From positions 1-30,010 of the forward strand of contig DFDL01000030.1 in NCBI GenBank assembly GCA_002367715.1: a stretch of DNA of 30,010 nt. The letters run 5' to 3'. The translations under genes were made by a program, and so were the position numbers. The stretch comes from Actinobacteria bacterium UBA3028. Its GTDB lineage: Bacteria > Actinomycetota > Actinomycetes > Nanopelagicales > Nanopelagicaceae. Each line of letters begins with the position of its first letter. Within the stretch, counting starts at the first letter, position 1. Of this stretch, positions 24,146-30,010 are shown one piece after another. The notes beneath the pieces are model-generated. The model saw nothing but the letters and a program-made list of their open reading frames with translations. It did no database searches and had not been told where the DNA came from.

Positions 24146-24340
24146 ATGATAATCGATTGCCAAAACTGCACTATGCGTGAGATCTCTTGTAGTGATTGCG
24201 TTGTATCAGTACTAATCGAAATAACTTCTAAGCCAACAGGTGAGATTGTGTCTAGTAAAGAGATTTCTCGCGATCAAATCAGCGCACTCTCAGTTCTCTC
24301 TGAGAAGGGGTTGATTCCGCCACTTCGCTACGCAAAGTAA
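24146..24340 (+). CDS. Small four-cysteine protein of unknown function
   Basis: 64 residues. The N terminus has a CxxC-x6-CxxC pattern (Cys5, Cys8, Cys15 and Cys18 in MIIDCQNCTMREISCSDC), which could bind zinc or an iron-sulfur cluster. A short alpha/beta remainder ends in SEKGLIPPLRYAK. A longer reading from a GTG at 24122 is possible, but the ATG at 24146 has a -10 box 7 nt upstream and places the cysteines at the very start. It lies just before the NlpC/P60 gene, which has its own promoter. I do not recognise a characterised family; similar small proteins may accompany this locus in other actinobacteria, which I could not confirm. Confidence 0.7.
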   Translation: MIIDCQNCTMREISCSDCVVSVLIEITSKPTGEIVSSKEISRDQISALSVLSEKGLIPPLRYAK

Positions 24341-24359
24341 GCGTAGCTACCGCTTATAT

Positions 24360-24389
24360 TTGAACTCAAAGGCGAGCACTGGTTACCCT
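24360..24389 (+). promoter_or_regulatory. -35/-10 promoter of the NlpC/P60 gene
   Basis: TTGAAC (24360-24365), 18 nt, TACCCT (24384-24389), then 6 nt and the ATG at 24396. This is one of the few promoters here with a recognisable -35. The TTG at 24360, which would give a longer protein, is better read as the -35 element. Confidence 0.65.
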
Positions 24390-24395
24390 TATCAG

Positions 24396-25415
24396 ATGAG
24401 GCTAATTAGATGCGCCGGGCCGGTATTTAGCCTCGCATTAGCCTTCTCTCTACTTCCCGCAATCAGCGCTCAAGGCGCACCATCATTAACTAATGTCAGA
24501 ACCCAGATTCGAATCTTGCAGGAACAGGCGGCATCTGCAGGTGAAGCAGCGCACCAGGCAAAAGTTGAATACAACTCACTGACTCGAAAACTTGAAGAGG
24601 TGCAACAGCGAGTAAGCGCGGATGCTGCAACCGTATCTAAATTTAAGAACTCCTTAGGGGCTATTGCAAACGAGCAGTATAAAAGTGGGCCATTGAGCCA
24701 GAGCCTTGAACTTCTCTTCTCTTCAAATCCCGAGCTATTTCTCTTAGCCGCTGGCTCCCTAGAGTCAGTTACCCGAAAACAATCAATTCAATTAAAGCAG
24801 TACAGCGTTGCGAAGCAGAGATTAACTGCTACCACCCTGACGGTGAATGACAAACTAGAGCTAGCTAAAAAGGCTCAAGCTCGTTTTGTTGCCCAAGAGA
24901 AGGCCGTTAAGGACAAGTTGGCCACAGCAGAGAAGTTACTAAAGTCGCTATCAAAGGCGGAGCAGGCACGATTAACAAGGTTGAATGCTGCTGCAGAGAA
25001 GAAGGATCAGAAAAAATCTATCGCCTTTGCTTCAAAATCTAAATTGGGTTCAGGTCGTGGCTCACTTGCACTGCGCTTCTCGATTAAACAGATGGGTGAT
25101 AGATATGTTTACGGAGCAGCTGGACCGACGCTCTGGGATTGCAGCGGCTTAACAATGCGAGCATTCGCTACTGCAGGTGTCTCACTTCCGCATTCGGCTG
25201 CGGCGCAAGCAAGGTATGGAAAGAGCGTTCCATTAAGCCAGTTAAGGCCAGGTGATTTGGTCTTCTTCGGTGCAAATCGATACATCTCGCACGTTGGAAT
25301 CTACATAAGTAAAGGTCGAATGGTAAATGCCCCACGACCAGGGGCGAATGTAAAGATTCAAGAGTTCACTCCTAATTTTGGTTCGCTTAGCTTCTATGGT
25401 GCCCGCCGTCTCTGA
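24396..25415 (+). CDS. Secreted NlpC/P60 peptidoglycan hydrolase with coiled-coil N domain
   Basis: About 339 residues. A signal peptide (MRLIRCAGPVFSLALAFSLL, cleavage likely near AISAQGA) is followed by a long helical coiled-coil domain (about 30-210, rich in Lys, Gln and Ala; EEVQQRVSADAATVSKFKN). The C-terminal NlpC/P60 domain has catalytic Cys in WDCSGLTMRAF, then LPHSAAAQARYG, PGDLVFFG and catalytic His in HVGIYISKGRMVNAPRPG. It would cut D-Glu-diaminopimelate stem-peptide bonds during cell division or growth, like the mycobacterial Rip proteins. The start is the ATG at 24396, from the promoter position and because it puts the signal peptide at the N terminus. The mannosyltransferase gene overlaps its end. 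Confidence 0.92.
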   Translation: MRLIRCAGPVFSLALAFSLLPAISAQGAPSLTNVRTQIRILQEQAASAGEAAHQAKVEYNSLTRKLEEVQQRVSADAATVSKFKNSLGAIANEQYKSGPLSQSLELLFSSNPELFLLAAGSLESVTRKQSIQLKQYSVAKQRLTATTLTVNDKLELAKKAQARFVAQEKAVKDKLATAEKLLKSLSKAEQARLTRLNAAAEKKDQKKSIAFASKSKLGSGRGSLALRFSIKQMGDRYVYGAAGPTLWDCSGLTMRAFATAGVSLPHSAAAQARYGKSVPLSQLRPGDLVFFGANRYISHVGIYISKGRMVNAPRPGANVKIQEFTPNFGSLSFYGARRL

Positions 25416-26550
25416 TATCCGCAAGATTCTGTTGGTCACAAATGATTTTGGTCCAAGGTCTGGCGGAATCGAAACCTTTATCCTGGGGCTGCTAGAGAAA
25501 TTAGATGGTTCGCAAATCTCGATATACACCTCAGCGCAACCCGGAGATGGCGAGTTTGATGAAGAGCTAGCTCGAAAATTCAAGTTAGCTATTTACCGAG
25601 ATAAATCGAAAATTTTACTTCCTAGCCCACGAGTAATCCGTGAAGTAAAGCGCGTTATGAAGTTGCATGGTTCTCAGATTGTCTGGTTTGGCTCTGCTGC
25701 TCCACTTGGCTTGATGGCAACGAATCTGCGAAAGGCAGGGGCGCGGCGAATTGTTGGGTTAACTCATGGTCACGAGGTGTGGTGGGCAAAGCTATTTCCC
25801 TTTAATTTAGCGATACGTAAAATTGGTAATTCATTCGATGCCTTAACTTTTCTAGGAAGTTTCACAAAAGATGCAATGAAATCAGCTATCGGCAAGAGGG
25901 CTGAGTTAATTCAAGTTGCTCCAGGAATTTCTACATCGCTCTTTAAGCCAGGGCAGAAGCCAGCAGCTTTAATGGCTAAATATCAGATTGAAGATCGACC
26001 CACCCTCATCTGTGTTGGGCGCCTGGTACATCGCAAAGGCCAGGATAAATTGATTGCAGCAATGCCAAAAATTAAAGAAGCTATCCCTAACGCGCAGTTA
26101 TTGTTTGTCGGTAGTGGTCCTCGTGCTGAGTATCTCCAGAGAGCTATTACTAAATTAGATCTGGCAGAGGATATTAAATTACTTGGGAGAGTTAAATATG
26201 AAGAGCTTCCGGCACATTTTCTACTTGGCGATGTCTTTGTAATGCCCTCCAGATCGCGTCTCTTTGGTCTTGAAGTTGAAGGACTTGGAATTGTTTATCT
26301 TGAGGCGAGCGCATCTGGACTACCTGTTATTGCAGGAGATTCTGGTGGCGCACCTGATGCTGTGATTCCAAATAAGACTGGTCTGCTTGTAGATGGAAGA
26401 GATACTGAAAGTATTGCAACTGCCTGCATCAAACTACTATCTAACCCAACTCTCGCTAAGGAGTTTGGGAAAAATGGTAGGCAATGGACGGTTTCAACTT
26501 GGAGCTGGGATATCTGGGGCGAGAAATTCGCAAAGGTTCTAGAAGGCTAA
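25396..26550 (+). CDS. GT4-family glycosyltransferase, PimB'-like mannosyltransferase
   Basis: The roughly 384-residue product is a GT-B glycosyltransferase: KILLVTNDFGPRSGGIETF at the N terminus, GLTHGHEVWWAKLFP, PTLICVGRLVHRKGQDKLI and the EX7E region EVEGLGIVYLEASASGLPV with GDSGGAPDAV. Homologues in the same position next to NlpC/P60 and fadD15 (Rv2188c, PimB', from memory) transfer the second mannose of phosphatidylinositol mannosides from GDP-mannose, at the inner membrane face. I infer the same role. The start is uncertain: ATG at 25396 is chosen, with TTG 25378 and GTG 25399 as alternatives; all overlap the NlpC/P60 end, so the two are one operon. The 3' end overlaps the LuxR gene by 12 bases in antisense. 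Confidence 0.88.
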   Translation: MVPAVSDIRKILLVTNDFGPRSGGIETFILGLLEKLDGSQISIYTSAQPGDGEFDEELARKFKLAIYRDKSKILLPSPRVIREVKRVMKLHGSQIVWFGSAAPLGLMATNLRKAGARRIVGLTHGHEVWWAKLFPFNLAIRKIGNSFDALTFLGSFTKDAMKSAIGKRAELIQVAPGISTSLFKPGQKPAALMAKYQIEDRPTLICVGRLVHRKGQDKLIAAMPKIKEAIPNAQLLFVGSGPRAEYLQRAITKLDLAEDIKLLGRVKYEELPAHFLLGDVFVMPSRSRLFGLEVEGLGIVYLEASASGLPVIAGDSGGAPDAVIPNKTGLLVDGRDTESIATACIKLLSNPTLAKEFGKNGRQWTVSTWSWDIWGEKFAKVLEG

Positions 26551-27102
26551 AAGTTTATTATCTAGAGCAACGGCAATCGCTTGCGTCCGATTGACAACAT
26601 CAAATTTCCGATAGATTGCCGAAATATGGCTTTTGATTGTCGCCTCAGTTAAGAATAATTCGCTCGCCATAGCTTTTGAGGTAAGTCCTCTAGGTAGTAT
26701 CTTCAGAATTTCACGCTCACGTCTTGTTAGCTCACCAATCGTTACTCCACTTGAATTTTCGATATTCAAAAAATACTGTGGAAAATTAAGCTCCACAACG
26801 ATCTCTGAGATAAGTTGTGAAAGGCCTTCATCTATCGTTTCACCTAAATCTGGCACGTTTGCTTTAACTACTGAAATTTGGGAACGGATTTCAATTGAAA
26901 ATATTCTCGATGGCGCCTTTGAATCCACTGGAATTTGAGCATTTAAGAGATCTGCCAAATCTGCCAAATCCATCCGCAGTTTGCGCAGAACCACCCTCAA
27001 GTTCTCTTCAATTCCGGATTTACCAGCCTGGCTGTCTAACAAATTACAGAGTATTGCCAGGCGATCACTTAGCTCGTCGTGAAGATCACGGACGCTTCTC
27101 AC
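26539..27102 (-). CDS. LuxR-type regulator with N-terminal histidine-kinase H-box
   Basis: 187 residues. At 124-185 is a LuxR/NarL helix-turn-helix (GELTRREREILKILPRGLTS, SELFLTEATIKSHISAIYRKF). The N terminus MRSVRDLHDELSDRLAIL closely matches the HisKA_3 phosphoacceptor helix of NarX-type kinases, with His8 as the phosphorylatable residue. About 90 residues later, LSQLISEIVVELNF resembles a degraded N-box helix with Glu in place of Asn. There is no receiver domain and no glycine-rich ATP lid. Translation starts at GTG 27102, inside the end of the acyl-CoA synthetase gene (GTGA overlap), so it is coupled to it; the GTG is the earliest start in this frame. It looks like a kinase stripped of sensor and catalytic core and fused to a DNA-binding domain. 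Targets are unknown. Confidence 0.8.
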   Translation of the reverse strand: MRSVRDLHDELSDRLAILCNLLDSQAGKSGIEENLRVVLRKLRMDLADLADLLNAQIPVDSKAPSRIFSIEIRSQISVVKANVPDLGETIDEGLSQLISEIVVELNFPQYFLNIENSSGVTIGELTRREREILKILPRGLTSKAMASELFLTEATIKSHISAIYRKFDVVNRTQAIAVALDNKLLAF

Positions 27103-28883
27103 GAAAAGAGCGCTTCGATTTCCTTTGCGAATTCGGCGGCAACCACGTGACGCTTAACCGATAGTTTTGCAGTTAGTTGACCACCTGCAATTGTGAAATC
27201 AGTTGGCAAGATTTCGAACTTGCGAATTGACTCAGCACGGCTTACCGCCTTGTTAGCCTCATCAATCGCTGTTTGAATTACGGCAATTAGATCAGGATCT
27301 CTGGTCAGGGCAGCAATTGTGGCACCATCTTTTTTATTTGCAGCAATCCAGCCTTTAATTGCATCGGGATCGATTGTTACTAGAGCAGCGATAAATGGCT
27401 TGTTATCTCCAACAACCATACATTGACTCACGAGAGGATGAGCTCTAACGCGATCTTCTAAGACTGCAGGTGCAACATTCTTACCACCTGAAGTTACGAT
27501 AAGTTCTTTCTTGCGACCAACAATTGCTAAAAATCCTTGGTGATCGATAGTTCCAAGATCACCGCTCTTAAAGAAACCGTCAGCAGTAAATGTTTCAGTG
27601 TTGGCTGAATCATTTTGCCAGTAGCCATTCATTACGATGCCACCCTTTATTAGCACCTCACCATCTTCGGCAATTTTGATCGTTGTTCCAGGAAGTGGAC
27701 GACCCACAGAGCCAACTCTTTGGGCTGAAGTTAAATTCAAAGTTGCACCGGCTGTAGTTTCAGTTAGACCGTAACCTTCCAAAATATTAATTCCGGCTCC
27801 ACGATAGAAATGGCCAAGTCGCTCACCAAGAGGTGCGCCACCTGAGATAGCAGCCTCAACCCGACCACCCATACCAGCTCTAATCTTTGAATAAACAAGC
27901 TTGTCAAAGAGTCCATGTTTGATTGTGAGCCCAATGCTCATCTTCTTTGAATCTTGAGCTTGGCTATATGCAATAGCTACATCAGCGGCTTTTCTAAAAA
28001 TCTTACCTTTGCCAGCAGCTTCAGCTTTAGCTTCAGCGCCGTTGTAAATCTTCTCAAAAATTCTTGGGACAGCGAGCACGAATGTTGGCTTGAATGTTCC
28101 TAGATCAGCAGGCAGCCTTGTTATATCGCCACAGTGAGCTAGATGTAGGCCGGCAGTTATTGCACCAACTTGCACCATGCGACCAAATACGTGAGCTACC
28201 GGCAAGAAGAGAAGCGTTGATCCACCTGGCTTTAAGAATAGATCACTGGCACCTTGAACAACATTGCCGCATTCAAATAGAAAATTACTATGAGTTAGCT
28301 GCACACCCTTTGGCTTACCAGTTGTACCAGAGGTATAAATTAAAGTAGCAAGTGATTCTGGTTTTGCGGCGTTTCTGCGGCTCTCAACTTCGCCATCTGA
28401 AATGCTTTTACCTAAGTTTGAAATTTCATCGAGTGCGCCATCTGTAATTGTCCAGATAGATTTACACGCGGCTGTAATTACTGGAGTAACAAGCTCGCGA
28501 TGCTGTGGCGTTTCGACAATAATTGCTACGGCGCCTGAGTCAGACAGGATCCACTCAACTTGTTCTGCGCTAGAGGTCTCATAAATCGGCACCGATACCC
28601 CAGCGGCATACCAGATTGCAAAATCTAAAACCGTCCATTCATATCTTGTCTTTGCCATTATTGCGACACGGTCTCCAACGTTGATTCCTGCAGCTATCAA
28701 ACCCTTTGCAACTGCGCGAACCTCGGCATCGAACTCCTTGGCGCTTACTCCTTGCCAACCCTCGCCAAGTGGACGAGAGAGCGTTATCCGATCTGGCTCT
28801 GTTGCTGCGCGATTGGCAACTAGGTCAGAGAGATTTCCATTGGTTGCTTGCGGGACTATTGCTGGCACTGTGTATTGATCCAT
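27099..28883 (-). CDS. Long-chain acyl-CoA synthetase (FadD15-like)
   Basis: The enzyme activates fatty acids to acyl-CoA through an acyl-AMP. The 594-residue product has the AMP-binding motifs YTSGTTGKPKGVQLTH (about 183-198), LPVAHVFGRMVQ, EGYGLTETTAGATL and FKSGDLGTID, with KELIVTSGGKNVAP and the C-terminal lysine region LTAKLSVKRH. It is soluble or membrane-peripheral. The ATG at 28883 has TAGCGT 6 nt upstream. The downstream LuxR gene overlaps its stop by 4 bases, so both share one message. The neighbourhood of a PimB-like transferase, fadD15 and an SRPBCC protein is an old actinobacterial arrangement. It could feed the FadAB beta-oxidation enzymes or lipid synthesis. Confidence 0.93.
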   Translation of the reverse strand: MDQYTVPAIVPQATNGNLSDLVANRAATEPDRITLSRPLGEGWQGVSAKEFDAEVRAVAKGLIAAGINVGDRVAIMAKTRYEWTVLDFAIWYAAGVSVPIYETSSAEQVEWILSDSGAVAIIVETPQHRELVTPVITAACKSIWTITDGALDEISNLGKSISDGEVESRRNAAKPESLATLIYTSGTTGKPKGVQLTHSNFLFECGNVVQGASDLFLKPGGSTLLFLPVAHVFGRMVQVGAITAGLHLAHCGDITRLPADLGTFKPTFVLAVPRIFEKIYNGAEAKAEAAGKGKIFRKAADVAIAYSQAQDSKKMSIGLTIKHGLFDKLVYSKIRAGMGGRVEAAISGGAPLGERLGHFYRGAGINILEGYGLTETTAGATLNLTSAQRVGSVGRPLPGTTIKIAEDGEVLIKGGIVMNGYWQNDSANTETFTADGFFKSGDLGTIDHQGFLAIVGRKKELIVTSGGKNVAPAVLEDRVRAHPLVSQCMVVGDNKPFIAALVTIDPDAIKGWIAANKKDGATIAALTRDPDLIAVIQTAIDEANKAVSRAESIRKFEILPTDFTIAGGQLTAKLSVKRHVVAAEFAKEIEALFS

Positions 28884-28889
28884 GGGCAG

Positions 28890-28895
28890 ACGCTA
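28890..28895 (-). promoter_or_regulatory. -10 element of leaderless acyl-CoA synthetase promoter
   Basis: Minus-strand TAGCGT is followed by 6 nt and the ATG at 28883. Confidence 0.6.
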
Positions 28896-28943
28896 GCAAT
28901 GGTTTGCCCCATTTTGGTAGACCTATAGAGCAAAATTTACGGG

Positions 28944-28949
28944 TAACCT
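28944..28949 (+). promoter_or_regulatory. -10 element of leaderless SRPBCC-glucokinase promoter
   Basis: TAACCT ends 6 nt before the ATG at 28956. No Shine-Dalgarno. Confidence 0.6.
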
Positions 28950-28955
28950 CTGCCC

Positions 28956-29393
28956 ATGAGCGATATATCTAAAAACTCGATAACAATAGATGCTGCAATT
29001 TCAGATGTGGCAGCGGTCCTAACAGACCTTCCCGGATATCCCAGCTGGTCCTCAGCTATAAAGAGTGTCGAAGTTCAGAGTAGCGATGATCAGGGGCGGG
29101 CGCTGAATGCAAAAATTTCGATTGATGCTGGCGTGATGAAGGATCGAGTGACTCTAGATTATGACTGGAGCAAAGCCCCAACAGAGATCTCATTCTCACT
29201 AGATGATGCAGATCTGTTAACCGAGATGAGCGGCGCCTATAAATTAAGCGACAATGGGGATGAGAGCACAACTGTTACATACGAATTAACTGTTGCACTT
29301 TCAATGCCAGTTCCAGCGATGATGCGACAGAAAGCTGAGCTTTCGACTATCGATCTTGCGCTAAAACAACTTAAAGCTAAATTAGAGGATTAA
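28956..29393 (+). CDS. SRPBCC/START-like (polyketide cyclase family) protein
   Basis: The 145-residue product has the helix-grip fold pattern of SRPBCC proteins: SITIDAAISDVAAVLTDLPGYPSW, the YPSWSSAIKSVEV segment, alternating strands (ALNAKISIDAGVMKDRVTLDY), and a long C-terminal helix (MMRQKAELSTIDLALKQLK). Such proteins bind hydrophobic ligands; the ligand is unknown. It matches the position of mycobacterial Rv2185c near fadD15 (from memory). It is followed after 6 bases by the ROK kinase gene in the same frame and presumably on the same message. The start is fixed by the -10 box. Confidence 0.87.
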   Translation: MSDISKNSITIDAAISDVAAVLTDLPGYPSWSSAIKSVEVQSSDDQGRALNAKISIDAGVMKDRVTLDYDWSKAPTEISFSLDDADLLTEMSGAYKLSDNGDESTTVTYELTVALSMPVPAMMRQKAELSTIDLALKQLKAKLED

Positions 29394-29399
29394 TCGGAT

Positions 29400-30010
29400 T
29401 TGGCAAATACAAATTTAAGTATTGGCGTTGATATTGGTGGAACAAAAGTTCTGGGCGGAGTCGTGGATGAGAACGGCCAGATACTTCGCACTTATCGCAG
29501 AGATACGCCGCGAGAGGGTGGCAATGCACTCAATCAAAGTATTGCTGATGTAATTGTTGAGCTACAGAGCACGCACCCAACCTCATCAGTTGGAATTTCG
29601 GCAGCAGGGCTCATCTCATCAGATCGTGAGACGATGCTTGGGGCGCCAAATATTAAAGATTGGGATGGCGTAAATATCTCGAAAGCAATTTTTGATATTT
29701 GTGGAGTGAAAACTAAAGTTGAAAATGATGCCAATTGCGCAGCCTGGGGTGAGCGAGTTTATGGATCTGGGCAGGGCTCAGAGAATGTAATCATGATTAC
29801 GGTTGGAACGGGCATCGGCGGCGCAGCAATAGTTGATGGAAAGTTATTACGCGGGGCGCATGGCACTGGCGCGGAATTTGGCCACATGAGAGTTCACCCA
29901 GATGGCGAACTCTGTGGTTGCGGTATTAAAGGTTGTTTCAAACAGTATGCATCTGGCTCTGCGCTCATGCGACAGATGCGCAAGGCGATCACCGATAATC
30001 CAACTCGAGC
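29400..30010 (+). CDS. ROK-family sugar kinase, probable glucokinase, 3' end missing
   Basis: The frame is open to the end of the window, leaving about 203 codons of a roughly 310-residue family. The N terminus LSIGVDIGGTKVLGGVVDE holds the ATP phosphate-binding DxGGTK motif, then VENDANCAAWGE (catalytic Asp), ITVGTGIGGAAIVDG, and the ROK zinc motif GHMRVHPDGELCGCGIKGC with its His and three Cys ligands. Polyphosphate/ATP glucokinases of actinobacteria have this layout; glucose is the likely substrate but the C-terminal part is not seen. The start is TTG at 29400, the only start codon between the in-frame stop of the SRPBCC gene and the first motif. Weak ribosome binding (GAGG at 29385) suggests coupling to the upstream gene. 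Confidence 0.9.
   Translation, partial: MANTNLSIGVDIGGTKVLGGVVDENGQILRTYRRDTPREGGNALNQSIADVIVELQSTHPTSSVGISAAGLISSDRETMLGAPNIKDWDGVNISKAIFDICGVKTKVENDANCAAWGERVYGSGQGSENVIMITVGTGIGGAAIVDGKLLRGAHGTGAEFGHMRVHPDGELCGCGIKGCFKQYASGSALMRQMRKAITDNPTR

Overview
The window looks like a chromosomal segment of a small-genome, low-to-moderate GC freshwater actinobacterium, probably of the acI / 'Ca. Nanopelagicales' type. This placement is inferred from gene families, gene order, A+T-leaning codon use and very tight gene packing. No rRNA, tRNA, mobile element, CRISPR array or prophage is visible. No stretch longer than about 185 bases lacks a gene. Nearly every gene belongs to a recognisable family, and several runs follow actinobacterial gene orders known from Mycobacterium and Streptomyces.

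Layout. (1) 1-5641: 3' part of glnD (nitrogen sensing), ffh (SRP GTPase), then rpsP-khpA-rimM-trmD, a ribosome and translation operon with overlapping ends. (2) 5689-6657: soluble diiron acyl-ACP desaturase. (3) 6842-10722: an actinobacterial core block, DUF4193, DUF3093 (reverse), PaaI-type thioesterase-dut-DUF3159, and two TrkA/Ceo potassium-uptake regulators (reverse). (4) 10745-16568: TrmA-family RNA methyltransferase, aconitase and dxs (isoprenoid entry), all forward. (5) 16522-22645, reverse: fadB and fadA (beta-oxidation), an orphan EfeU/FTR1 iron permease, an RNase D/HRDC protein and DUF3000. (6) 22757-30010: EamA transporter, RibD-C reductase (reverse), a tiny four-cysteine protein, a secreted NlpC/P60 hydrolase, a PimB-like mannosyltransferase, fadD15-type acyl-CoA synthetase with a translationally coupled LuxR regulator (reverse), an SRPBCC protein and a truncated ROK glucokinase.

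The strongest signal beyond the genes is regulatory. At 14 of the genes that begin a transcription unit, a TANNNT -10 hexamer lies exactly 6 nt before the start codon, and at two more it lies 7 nt before. This predicts leaderless mRNAs throughout the window. Only rpsP and the DUF4193 gene show a clear Shine-Dalgarno sequence. The pattern also resolves several start codons. It predicts very compact divergent promoters and a leaderless five-codon upstream ORF overlapping the fadA start.

The most unusual protein is the 187-residue regulator at 26539-27102. It begins almost directly at a histidine-kinase H-box (RDLHDELSDRL) and ends in a LuxR helix-turn-helix. It has no receiver domain and no recognisable ATP-binding core. 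Other points worth a second look are inverted repeats over the efeU, desaturase and DUF4193 promoters, a 47-bp antisense overlap of the dxs and fadB coding ends, and the absence of rplS after trmD.
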